Shown here: one piece after another, positions 1 to 9,401 of the stretch
How positions within the stretch are numbered: position 1 is the first letter of the stretch
How the letters are laid out: every line of letters starts with the position of its first letter
NCBI RefSeq assembly: GCF_004664715.2
Contig: NC_051063.1
Coordinates: 75,026,018-75,090,017, forward strand
Source: Peromyscus leucopus
Taxonomy: Eukaryota > Chordata > Mammalia > Rodentia > Cricetidae
Direction: 5' to 3'
Length of the DNA: 64,000 nucleotides
The notes under the pieces: generated by a model
The model's database searches: none
What the model saw: the letters and a program-made list of their open reading frames with translations, nothing else
Told to the model about the DNA's origin: nothing
Position numbers and translations under genes: made by a program

Positions 1-100
1 TGAGCTGAAAGTTCAGTAGGATGGGAGGACTGGGTTACTCATTTAAAAGTCATATTGGTGGTGATGGCTTAGTTTTCTTTCACTGACTGAGTCATGAATA

Positions 101-141
101 TTTTATTTATTTATTTTAATTAATTAATTAATTAATTAATT
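101..141. repeat. AT-rich simple repeat, (TTTA)n/(TAAT)n
   Basis: Imperfect TTTA units run into about six TAAT units. The tract directly abuts the T-rich tail of the following minus-strand B1, so it may have grown from the target site or the A-tail of that SINE. Confidence 0.8.
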
Positions 142-292
142 TTTTGTTTTGTTTTTTTCTAGACAGGGTTTCTCTGTGTAGTTTTAGTGTTTGTCCTGGA
201 TCTTGCTCTGTAGACCAGGCTGGCCTTGAACTCACAGAGATCCGTCTAGCTCTGCCTAGGGATTTAATCCCTAAGGGCTGGGATTAAAGGCA
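142..292 (-). repeat. B1 SINE, 5'-truncated
   Basis: Reading + strand, a T-rich tail is followed by the inverted B1 body: 'gacagggtttctctgtgta', then 'accaggctggccttgaact', then 'gggctgggattaaaggc'. The B1 head (the inverted 'caccaccgcccggc' segment) is missing, so the copy is 5'-truncated. It is older than the B1 copies at 34.8 and 43.9 kb, with several body mismatches. Non-coding 7SL-derived retroposon. Confidence 0.85.
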
Positions 293-302
293 GAATATTT
301 TA

Positions 303-527
303 TTTTTTAACTTTGTTTTATATTTTGAGACAGGGTTCAGGGTTGGCCTTTAAGTCACTATAATCCTTGAGGATGACCTTGAACTTCTGATCCATTTCTA
401 GAATTTCTACCTCTAGAATTCAGGGATTACAGACATGCACCACCATGCCCATTTAGACAATACAAAGCAGGGGCTTTCTGTATACTAGTCAAGCACTCTA
501 CTGACCTAGTTACATCCTCAACCCCTA
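303..527 (-). repeat. B4-type SINE (B1 part fused to ID part)
   Basis: A diverged B1-like portion ('gagacagggtt', 'gatgaccttgaacttctgat', 'gattacagacatgcaccacc') runs straight into an ID/tRNA-like portion ('caagcactctactgacctag', 'acatcctcaacccc'), all inverted. The B1-plus-ID order is the diagnostic architecture of rodent B4/RSINE1. The divergence suggests an old copy. Confidence 0.75.
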
Positions 528-589
528 AGTTGTGGTTTTTGATAATAGCTTGGCTCTCTGTTAGCTGTCTAGAGGGCCCATTGTGGGTA

Positions 590-720
590 AGCAACATCCC
601 CTAAAAGATATATTTATGTTCTAATACAAGAACTTCTTTGGAAGATGAAGACCTTGTTTGGAAATAGGGTTTTTGTAGATATATTCAATAAAGATGTTTA
701 TGTCTGGATTAGTATAGAGA
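590..720 (+). repeat. Possible MLT1-type MaLR LTR fragment
   Basis: Segments 'ctaaaagatatatttatgtt' and 'gaccttgtttggaaataggg' followed by 'tttttgtagat' resemble the conserved core of mammalian MLT1/MST LTRs. Only about 130 bp is recognisable and neither terminus is seen. The call rests on recall of the consensus. Confidence 0.4.
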
Positions 721-2682
721 GGTGTTTCCTATCTGGATATGTATTTGCTTTCTGAATGAAGTCCCCAGGCCTCCTTGGTTTAGGGAAGGCATTGCTTTGG
801 GAAATCACTCTTGTATTCTCACCTGCTTCAGGCATTAAATCTTTCTCTACTGTTTTGTGTCTGGCTATGCTTATTGCAGCTTTGGACTCACCAAAATGCA
901 AGCTCATTGTGAGGCAGGATAGACAGACATGGAAATTATGGGAAGAAACAAGACCCCCTCACCCAGAAGTCTGTTGAAGCCACTCAGGAGCTGAGAAGCA
1001 AGACTTTCAGTACAATTAGCATCGTGCTGCCATTGTGGATTATACCTTTTGTATATGGATATTTTATGATAAAATATGAATGACCCTAGCTCAAGGTCTG
1101 AATGTATATGACCTTGGGTAGGGCTTCATTCCTTTCTCCAGATGTTTCCAGGGAATCTCAACAAATTGTTAACCTTTACAGTAAAGGCATCTTACCTGAC
1201 TGTACTCATCAGTTGGCACAAGCAGAGGCCCCTCTGAGCCTCAGAGGGAAGTGAGGCCACTTTGTCCTGTTCTTGACATCTGAAATCTGAGAGGAGTTGT
1301 TGATATCCCTGAGGCTGAGGGGCTGGGGAAACGAGGGGCTGCTGTGTCTCTTTATCCGCAATCAGGCTACTCTGCAAGGCAAGGCTACTTTCCCCAGGGC
1401 TGTGCTCCACCAGGCACTGTTGCCAGAGGCTCCAGCCCTCTGCAAATGCAGGATTCAGAAATTCCTAACCATCTGATCCCTCTCTCCTGCGGAAGATGGG
1501 GAGAACTGTGGCTGGTCCTGAGGATGGGAATGTCAAGATCAGATTTGCACTTTGAAAAGATAGTTTAGGAAGCATTGTGCATCCGCCTTTGAGGAAATTG
1601 CTAGGTCAGAGACAACTGTATTTCCAACAAGCTAGTTTCCCCGTACCCTGCCAAGGGCTGGATGTCCTCTCTCCACACGGCAAATGCTGAGACAGAATCT
1701 TCCACATGCAAACCAAATGCTATTGCTGAATTAGATAACCTTTAGAGCAATGAGGCCACAGTTGGCCACATAATTTCTTCTCCTGACCAGTCCCCTTTCA
1801 TTGACGTTGCCTTGTTCTACTTCTGCTCCCACCTAGATCCCTCTGCCCATCTTTATTTCCACTAAGACCACACAGTGAGGAAGGAAGAGATCAATGGTGT
1901 GAGAACTGAATTATTTTCTACCACTTTCTCTCTTTAATGAGGACAGAGTGGAAAGGGGTAGCATGAAGTGGAAAGAATTCAGTACAGGGAGTCCAAGCAT
2001 CTGGAGTTTCCCTGTTTTGTCTCCATCCTCTCCTCTGTGAAGGAGGACCAGCCAACCTCACACCATCTGCAGTAGAGAAACCATGCTGTTCTACGTTCTC
2101 TGCAGTCCCGCTGGGGTTAAGGCTGAAAAAGGCATGACACTCTGGGCTCTCACTATGGTGCTTTCTGAATTAATTTGAGTTGGTTATTTAAGTAAGTCCC
2201 AGCTGCTTTGGAGGATGCTGACCTTTCTCCAGAAGTTTTAATGAATGGCCAAGGTGCTGGCTCATCCGAAGGCTGCTTCCCTGGGAAGCCTCCGAAAAGC
2301 ATAACCACACATAAAGAGCTGGGAATCCCCAGGGCCTCCTGAAGTGGGCATTCCATCATTGTGAGGAGCCCCAGAAGGCTGAGAGTTGCCTCATAGGGTT
2401 TCAACAAAGGTAAAGACTGTCAGCTCTGGCCCAGCAGGGAGCCCTGGGTTAGGGCAGAGGTTTTCCTTCTTTTAAAACACAGCTTTACTTAGCTTCCTAT
2501 TTGGAAACGTATCAAAAACTCATATGATGATGTATGTAGCAATTGGAAACAAGCAAGAAATAGGCATCTCTTTTCACAAAACTCCTTTTTAACATATGCC
2601 ATTAAATAGCAAGTTGGATACAAAAAGAGTGCATTGGTAAACCCCTTTTAATTGTATACTGTCTGTATAAGATACATAAATA
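721..2682. other. Unique non-coding DNA, no gene recognised
   Basis: Neither strand carries an open frame with a recognisable domain; the longest (84 codons) has ordinary non-coding composition. No known repeat is visible. There is no tRNA-like fold, CpG cluster or splice-flanked frame. Confidence 0.6.
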
Positions 2683-2910
2683 GCTACTATTTATTGAAGA
2701 CTTACCAAATGCCAGGATTTAATTAAAGGCTTTACACATATTATCCAATTTTATCTTCCCAACACATTGTAAGGAAAGTATTATTTTAAGACCCAATTGT
2801 ATAGATGAGAAAAACAGCATCAAAAAAAAAAAAAGCAAGTGAATTCTCCAGATCCCAGAGTCAACAGGAGTCACAACCAAACTATGAATGCAATTACTGT
2901 AACTCTAAGC
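2683..2910 (-). repeat. MIR SINE
   Basis: Inverted MIR core: 'actatttattgaagacttac', 'aaatgccagg', then 'ttatccaattttatcttccc' and 'tagatgagaaaaacag', continuing to a degraded 'gtgaattctccagatcccag'. The order matches the reverse complement of MIR (size-class segment, ATTTTACAGATGAGG-like segment, CACAC-type segment). A short A-run at about 2821-2834 lies inside it. Ancient mammalian tRNA-derived element. Confidence 0.75.
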
Positions 2911-2935
2911 AAAATATTGACAGTCATTATTTCTT

Positions 2936-3093
2936 TTTGCTTGTTTATTTGAGACACGGTTTCTCTGTGTAGCTTTGGTGCCTGTCCTGGATCTCACTCT
3001 GTAGACCAGGCTGGCCTCGAACTCACAGAGATCCGCCTGGCTCTGCCTCCTGAGTGCTGGGATTGAAGGTGTGTGCCACCACTGCCTGGCATG
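2936..3093 (-). repeat. B1 SINE, full length, with TSD
   Basis: Complete inverted B1 from the T-rich tail through 'gtttctctgtgtagctttgg', 'accaggctggcctcgaactc', to the head 'gtgtgccaccactgcctggc'. A 10-bp exact target-site duplication, attatttctt, lies at 2926-2935 and 3094-3103. The body differs from the youngest subfamily in the window at several positions, including 'tgtcctggatctcactctgt'. Confidence 0.92.
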
Positions 3094-3156
3094 ATTATTT
3101 CTTAAAATGGGTCATTTTCTTCATCTCAGAGGATCTGTAATAAAAACATTATATGG

Positions 3157-3185
3157 ATGATTTGCATATATAATATGCAAATCAT
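3157..3185. promoter_or_regulatory. Perfect palindrome with two octamer motifs
   Basis: The 13-mer atgatttgcatat (3157-3169) is followed by a 3-base spacer and its exact reverse complement (3173-3185). Each arm holds an octamer motif of the POU/Oct family: ATTTGCAT at 3160-3167 and ATGCAAAT at 3175-3182. The palindrome is seen directly; POU-factor binding is inferred from the motif. It lies in unique DNA about 65 bp beyond a B1 and just before a homeodomain-site-rich stretch. Confidence 0.45.
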
Positions 3186-3189
3186 GTAA

Positions 3190-3480
3190 AAATGTTTTAT
3201 TGGAAAGCAGTCAATTAATGATAATTAGAAAAAGAACTCAATCTGAATAAAGGTATGCATGGTTTTATTTCTACCTACTGCATTCTCTGATGCATTTCAA
3301 AGGCCACTGTGCAGGGCCCTTCGTCTGCCTGGAATCTTTGAAAATACTCCCAGGCCTAATTGTTTAATTGCTTAATGATTCCAATTCCCTTGAAGATTCT
3401 CCACCAGGATTAATAATGTCTTTCAAGAAAGTCGAGTCATCAGTCACATGGAATTACCCAGGTACAGCTGCAAATCAACT
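3190..3480. promoter_or_regulatory. Candidate conserved non-coding element
   Basis: Repeat-free stretch unusually rich in TAAT/ATTA cores: 'caattaatgataattag' (3212-3228), 'ctaattgtttaattgcttaa' (3357-3376) and 'ggattaataatg' (3398-3409). There is no open frame. Such density of homeodomain-type sites in non-repetitive DNA is typical of developmental enhancers. No conservation data are available here, so function is inference only. Confidence 0.3.
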
Positions 3481-3871
3481 GTGATATCTTCAAACTTCAT
3501 AACTGGCTGGGGTTGGTTGGTTGGTTTGTTTTATTTATTTTTTTCTGACTCTGGGGCAAATGATGACTTTACAAGTCTCAGTCTGTCAGCATAAAAGAAA
3601 ACTGTTGTAAACCTTTGCTCTCTGATTCACATTTCATGGGAGGTGTTGGGAAATATGTAACTTCCTAGTGCTGAGCAGACACTTTTACAAAAGGGCACAC
3701 TGGCCGTGGGAAAACGAGCTTCTGTGTGTAACGCCATTCATCTTAGTGGTTCAATTAATCTCGCAGTGGCAGAGCGGTAGAGTTGGAGGAGGGGAGCAGG
3801 TTGACCCTGTGCCTGCAGCGCAGCCTCTGACTGTGAAGCAGTGCACACACGAGTCCTTCAGAGCAGAGGGA

Positions 3872-4104
3872 AGAAGCTTAAGAGGTGGCCCAACAACCAA
3901 GAGTATTGCTGGTCTTCCAAAAGACCTGAGTTCGATTCCCAACACCCACAGCAGGTAGCTTACAACCACCTGTAACTCCAGCTCCAAGGAATCCAACAGC
4001 CTTTTCTAGCCTCTACAGACACCCAAGCACATGTGGCATATACTCATATTTGCACACATGCCTTCATACATATGCATATAAATAAAAATAAATCTTTCAT
4101 AACA
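3872..4104 (+). repeat. B3 SINE
   Basis: tRNA-like head with the B box ('gacctgagttcgattcccaa', then 'cacccaca'), followed by the B3-specific body 'tgtaactccagctccaagga' and 'ccttttctagcctctacaga', ending in 'ataaataaaaataaatcttt'. B2 superfamily. The head is diverged, so internal promoter activity is unlikely. Confidence 0.85.
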
Positions 4105-5007
4105 AAAATTCAGAAGAAAACAGCCACTGAATGTACCAGTGTTGTGACTTCAAAGAGCATTACCACCTTGAGAATGTCTACGGAATCTTCCAGATCTCCA
4201 GGGCCATCAACTCATCTTGATCCTGCTTTGTTTGTGCTTATGACTTTAACCTGTGGGTCACGGCATCAGCCTTGGCAGGCTACAGTCAAAAGATGGAGAG
4301 TTCTTATTACATAGTCCATAGCTTTGGCTCATTTATCTTCAGAGTTTGTGGTCAGAAATAAAGAACTCTTGCCTTTCCTTAACTATAATATAGGACATGA
4401 AAGCATATGGCTGTTGGTGTCTCTGCTCTCAGGCACAGCATTTGGCTCCTGAGTGTGATGCAAAGCTATGCTCACCACTGAGAAGATGCCCAATAACCAC
4501 AGATAAACCCATGCATTCCCCTAACCTATTATACAGTGTTATTGTTTCCTCAGAATTGAACATCCTCACCTGGAGAAAGCAGGGAGGCTCACAAGGTACA
4601 CAAGACTCAACAAGAAACTAACCAAGTTCACAAGGTCCTTCGCTGAGGTCACTTAAGCAGTAACATTTTGTAGGGGAACAGAGAGTCTTCAGTGGTGTAG
4701 CTGCCTGCAAGTTGCAGCTCTCCTGCATTTCACCCATTCTGGATGGGCTTTTCAGGGACATAGCTTCTGGAATCACCCATGCTCCTCTATGCACCCATAG
4801 GAAATATACTGGTTCAGCGAGCAGGACTTAGATTTATCTGGAACCATTTATCTGGTCTGTGTTCCTTTCTTCATCTAGAAATCACCTTCCCAAGAAAAGT
4901 CATGCAACAACGAGGTCCAATCAGAGCCACAGTGCACCACATGTTGTACCACATGTTGCACCAACTGTGTACCACTAGCAAGCTCCCTCCCACAACTCTG
5001 GTATTGA
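4105..5007. other. Unique non-coding DNA with a small 12-bp tandem
   Basis: No gene or known repeat is recognised. A short tandem of about 12-bp units (accacatgttgt, accacatgttgc, then a degraded third copy) lies at 4936-4975. Overlapping open frames here (longest 118 codons) have no domain and no conserved splice context. Confidence 0.5.
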
Positions 5008-5140
5008 ATCCAGCCTCTCACCCTGTGAGGCAGATCCCTTTTTACTCCATTGGCTTGTTGGGGAATAGAGGCTCCGAGAAGCAAATCCACATGTCTATCC
5101 AGAGTTGCAAAAGCTACTGCAGAAGACAGAGCTGAGACTT
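5008..5140 (-). repeat. MIR SINE fragment
   Basis: Inverted MIR: 'cctctcaccctgtgaggcag', 'ttactccattgg', 'agaggctccgagaagcaaat' and 'agacagagctgagactt' follow the reverse-complement order of MIR. The 5' and 3' ends are lost. Confidence 0.6.
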
Positions 5141-6480
5141 GTCATCATGTCTACCCAACTACAGAGCCCTGTGAGTCAAATCTCTGTGCTCCGTTGTTCC
5201 CACACAGTGCAGCTTCTAATGAGGAAGATATTCGGGCAGGACACTCTACATGGTATCTGGGAAGGGATGGGAAGGAGTCCTGGGCAGAGGCCCAACAGGT
5301 TTATGTGTAAACTACTGTCCTCTCCCCACTCCTACAACCTCAGCCCCGTGCTGGGAGAAGACACCTCCACACCACCACAGAAAACACGGACTCGGGTCAC
5401 AGACAGGAACGCTACAAAAACAGTAGTAGTTAGAATCTAAAGACCCCTTCCCCTGGCCTCCAAGGCCCCAGTTCCTACAGTGTGACATTAAGAGGCAACA
5501 TAGACCCCACTGTTGCTGGTGGATTGCATTATATGAGAAGGACTCGGGGGAAAACACATTTTTAAAATAACAATAGTCCCACCTGCTCTTGACTCTACTA
5601 CCGAAGCCGGAAATGAATTCACTCCCAAGGGAAATCCCACCTCTGTCTTCTGAAATAACTAGATATGCAGGGACAGAGGCTCCAGTGAAGACAGCCATGC
5701 CTCTGCTTACAAGACAGACGGGGACGTGAGCTGGAGAACTGTTTTTCCACAATGATGAGACATGGGTAATGTGCTAGTAAATAAAAGAAAGCCTGTGGCA
5801 GGATGGAATGACTTCATATTTACAAGATATTGCTTTTTACATAGTTATTTTGAAAAGTATGGAATAATATTCACCCGGGTATCAACAGAAGAGGTAACTT
5901 TTATTTATTTTTTTAGCTTAAAATTTTGAGTTAACACATATTTCTAGTGATATTAAAAATTTAAAGAATATCCATCTTAATCACTGAGAGGGCCCCTTTA
6001 CTCCCCTTGCTTCTTGTACATGGACATATAACGCAGTTCAGCCCAAAACCATACTCCACATTCTTCAGGACACCTGCCTCTAATGCTGATGTTGATGTTG
6101 GTGACAAGAAGACACTTCTTTCAATAGCAAACTACCTGCAGATTTTTATTTGCCATGGAATAGTAAAAGTGTACATGGGCACCCCTCACCTTACTCATTT
6201 TCACCAAGCACCAAGTACAGTACAAGGGATTAGAATTATTTCTATCCTCATATCAATCACACAGACTGATCTGAACAGAGTCTCCAAATGAGGCACTGTT
6301 TTGTTGAATGCATTTGCTCTAAATGCCCTAAAGTATCATAAATTATTTGTAGTACCCTACTCTTTCTCATAGTTTTATGGTTTCTCCAACTACATTTTTT
6401 GGGGGGGTTTAAGGGCTTAGATCAATATATCATGCACATACAGTTACTACACATCATATACACAGTAACATCTACATATA

Positions 6481-6481
<1 letters not shown>
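5141..6481. other. Unique non-coding DNA
   Basis: No gene recognised. A 146-codon minus-strand frame (5312-5752) has no domain, mixed low-complexity composition and no promoter or splice context. No intact transposon is visible; 5895-5965 is AT-rich. Confidence 0.5.

Positions 6482-6526
<45 letters not shown>
6482..6526. repeat. (CA)n microsatellite
   Basis: About 22 uninterrupted CA units, preceded by an imperfect CA-rich lead-in from about 6430. Confidence 0.97.
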
Positions 6527-6528
<2 letters not shown>

Positions 6529-6859
6529 AGACTGGACAACAGCTAGCTCTCTTATGACTTGACCATTATCTCAATTGTCTCAGGGTCCCTGAAAGATGCT
6601 GTCACACCCAGACAGCAGGAATTAATTTTAAGAACACGACACCCACATTTCCAAGAGGTGGGGTGGGTGGTTCTTGGTAATTCGATGGGCTACAAATGCT
6701 TATCATTGTTTAGGAGGGTTGGTTGCAAATTGTTATTGGTCATGGTCAGGGAGGAAACTAAGCACAGGAAGTTAGATTCAGAGCTGTCTTTCTGAAAAAA
6801 AGGGGGGGAAGATAGAGGAATGATAGGATAAAAGGGTAGATTATTGAATCTACTTTAAA

Positions 6860-7996
6860 CTAAAAAGCAACTACTAGTTTCAAATATTTTACATTGCTAT
6901 GGGTTTTTGTATATTGATACAAATTTAAGGTTATAACATACTGTATATATGTTTATACTCTTGTTTAAGGTATTGTACCTATGCAGCTCATTTAAAAATG
7001 TAATGTAAAGTTCTCATCCTTGAAAGTTATTATTACAAACCAAGATAATTAAGAAATTCTGGTTAATAGTCATCTATAACAATCAAATTTGTAGTCATGA
7101 TAGGTATGTTTTCAAGGTCAAACAGAGATTTTTTTAGATAGATAGGTGGTCTTCAAACACTTTAGAGATCTACAGAACATGACACTTAAGATACTTGAAT
7201 AACATAAGGCTTTTCATGACAGTGAGACACATTTGTTCCTGGCAGCACCAATTTACTTCAGAGAAGATAATGGGCATCAAAGAAGCTCCATATAGAGTTT
7301 GCTTTCAATGTGGCAAAGTTAGCCACTGGGCAAGAAACTGCCCTTACCTCAACTCTGACAGTATGCTGTCCAAATTGGACAAGCAGGACACAAAAGAAAG
7401 TGACTGCTTAAAATTTCTGCTTCACAGAAAAGTCTGTCAGATATTCTAGGTCTATAGGCTAAAGATGGATGCCCCAATGTTGCCTAGGAAACTTGTGTGA
7501 CTGTTCAGGAAGCCAGCTGTCTATGTCATTTCTATAGTTTTGGAAGTTGCTTGCTCTGCACTTCCTGTATACTCAGGTAATATTTTATCCTTCTCGGGTC
7601 TCTGATGAGGGTTGAAGACTAAATATTTATACCATCTCCTTTGTTACCAAATTCAGAAAAGAAGCTTACAAAAGAGATATAAAGTTTATAAATGTTGAGA
7701 GATAAAATCTTAAGTTGTTTATCTAAGAAAATGTTTTAAGATTTAAAAAGATATTTTTAGGTTGGTGATATAAGTTATGATAGAAAATGGTTTACTTTGT
7801 CCAAATATATTGGACAAATATAAAACTTTGGACTCACCAAGATAGGATAGACAATAGAGTATTTTCTCTGAATTTGCCAAATACAAATAGAGTAGACATT
7901 GTGAATGTAACTCTTATCTGATAATTGTTCTTATTGTATATAGTTTCACTGTGTTATAGTTAAAACCTTTTGTTTTATTTAGACAAAAGGGGGAAA
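6860..7996 (+). mobile_element. Endogenous retrovirus remnant: decayed gag and non-coding 3' internal region
   Basis: AT-rich sequence leads into a frame with a retroviral nucleocapsid zinc knuckle (about 7303-7344), then about 0.55 kb of stop-filled sequence ending in a polypurine tract, aaaagggggaaa (7985-7996), directly abutting an LTR that begins tgttgtggg. The gag-polypurine tract-LTR order gives + orientation. No protease, reverse transcriptase, RNase H, integrase or envelope segment is visible between gag and the polypurine tract, so pol and env are deleted or the element was a non-autonomous rearranged form. The upstream boundary (6860) is a guess; no 5' LTR is seen. Probably a rodent class II (ERVK/MYSERV-like) element. 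It cannot encode virus. Confidence 0.65.
7195..7449 (+). pseudogene. ERV gag (nucleocapsid) fragment with one CCHC zinc knuckle
   Basis: An 84-codon open stretch contains one retroviral CCHC box, spacing Cys-X2-Cys-X4-His-X4-Cys, roughly residues 36-49. A basic/aromatic context (His-Trp-Ala-Arg-Asn) and a following Cys-Pro fit nucleocapsid zinc knuckles. Intact Gag is several hundred residues with matrix and capsid domains; those are not readable here, and the frame closes after 84 codons. The first ATG is unlikely to be a real start; it is simply the first Met in the surviving frame. Cellular CCHC proteins are the alternative, but the polypurine tract and LTR downstream favour an ERV. Non-functional. 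Confidence 0.7.
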
Positions 7997-8512
7997 TGTT
8001 GTGGGACATTTGATTGCTCTGTGACACCCCCAGACTGTGTTAATAATGTTAACTGTGAATCAGAAGGCAGAGCCAGTGACTAGCTGACTGGAATAGCCAT
8101 AGAGAAGCCAGGAATACAGATAGAGAAGGTGCACAGGAAGGAGTAGGGAGGGACTTGGAGATTTCCCAATCTCTTCAATCTAGGAAGTGTGGAAAGAAAG
8201 TCAACGGTTGCTTTTCTGTCGCTTCTTTGATCTATCAAGTTTTTGCCCTGATATTTGACTCCTGAGTCTTTTTTCTTTTTCTTTTTAAAAGATCTATTTA
8301 TTTATTATGTATACAGTGTTCTGCCTGCATATATGCTAGCAGGTCAGAAGAGGGCACCAGATCTCATTATGGATGATTGTGAGCCACCATGTGGTTGCTG
8401 GGAATTGAACTCAGGACGTTTGGAAGAACAGCCAGTTCTCTTAACCTCTGAGCCATCTCTCCAGCCCCTGACTCCTGAGTCTTTACTAGTAATAGAACAA
8501 CTTAGATAAACA
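7997..8512 (+). mobile_element. ERV 3' LTR, interrupted by a B2
   Basis: Starts TGTTGTGGGACATTTG immediately after the polypurine tract. It continues through 'actgtgttaataatgttaac' and 'gccagtgactagctgactgg', to 'caagtttttgccctgatatt'. The body resumes after the nested B2 with 'ttactagtaatagaacaact' and ends near 'ataaaca' (8512, approximate). Opening bases resemble the solo LTR at 35030, suggesting related families. Total length without the B2 is about 300 bp. Confidence 0.65.
8272..8468 (-). repeat. B2 SINE with 16-bp TSD, inserted in the ERV LTR
   Basis: Complete inverted B2: T-rich tail, 'gatctatttatttattatgt', 'cagaagagggcaccagatct', 'gtggttgctgggaattgaac', ending 'agccatctctccagcccc' (the tRNA-like head). 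A 16-bp exact TSD, tgactcctgagtcttt, lies at 8256-8271 and 8469-8484. It split the LTR after LTR insertion, giving a relative age order. Confidence 0.95.
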
Positions 8513-9338
8513 CATCTTTTCACCACATACACTCTCCCATGACCCATTTTCTCATCTCTAAACATCAATAATCATTCCCTAATTACCTTACAAGTTGTGA
8601 TTGGTATCAGATAAAATAAAAGGAAAGTCCTCTAGCATAATGTCTGGCATATAACTATTAGGTAATGTCAAATTTTCTGTAATGAGTAAATAATACTTTA
8701 TAATCAACCAAAATATAAAACAAACTTTAAATTTAAACCTTATCCCCCAGATATCAATACACCCCCTTTTCTGGATGTTACTGTCTGTGAAATTCACCAT
8801 AACTTAGAGCATGAAGAGTGGAGACATTTTCTAATAGCTGTTTTTCAAGACAGCTCAAATTACCAGGGGAGTGTTTTATTTTTAAATAAGTGCTTCGATC
8901 TATGATAATAATCTGTAGAAATTGACTCATCATTTAACTAATTGCTCATCAGTCTGTCCTACATGCTTGTTTGGAGAGGTATGTGTGGCTTGTCTGGGTT
9001 CCCAAACAGTAGGCATTCTTTGCATGTAAGTGTCAGAAGCCCATGCAAACAGCTAAAGGCTCGGTCCTGGAGGTTACTGTGGGATCCTGAGGCAGCAGAC
9101 CTCAACGAAGCTGGAGGCCGGGTGTTGAGGAAGGAAGGATGAAATCAGAGAGCCTCTGCAGCCCACGTTTTGGACTCTTTCATTACTGACAATATTTTTC
9201 TTTGTCGTTTTGTCTCTCACCAGGTAGAGAGATGGGGCAGAAGGTTGGCTTGGGTCACAGCTGTCTAGTCACCTACAGCCGGGGAAGCAAAGTCATATTA
9301 TTGACATGTGGTTCCCAGGGCCCATGCGTCTGTATTAT
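8513..9338. other. Unique non-coding DNA
   Basis: No gene recognised. A weak MIR-like 3' end may lie at about 8620-8685 ('cataatgtctggcatataac'). The rest shows no repeat signature. Confidence 0.45.

Positions 9339-9401
<63 letters not shown>
9339..9401. repeat. (TG)n microsatellite with a CG-alternating segment
   Basis: About 25 TG units followed by gcgcgcgcgtgtg. Alternating purine-pyrimidine throughout, with four consecutive CG steps, the composition most prone to Z-DNA. Open frames across it are translation artefacts (Cys/Val repeats). Confidence 0.95.

Noticed and set aside
3765..3800. tRNA-like text 'cagtggcagagcggtagagt'
   Set aside because: No acceptor stem or T-loop follows; probably a chance D-arm-like string. 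The nearby B3 and the ID elements have tRNA-derived heads but are SINEs.
4936..4975. Short 12-bp tandem as a CRISPR-like or regulatory array
   Set aside because: Only two good units without spacers; ordinary local duplication.
5312..5752. 146-codon minus-strand frame
   Set aside because: No domain or signal peptide, odd Cys/Gly/Ser clustering and no flanking gene structure; treated as chance.
7195..7449. CCHC zinc-finger frame as a cellular gene
   Set aside because: One retroviral-type knuckle, no further domain, and a polypurine tract plus LTR downstream; better read as a dead gag fragment.
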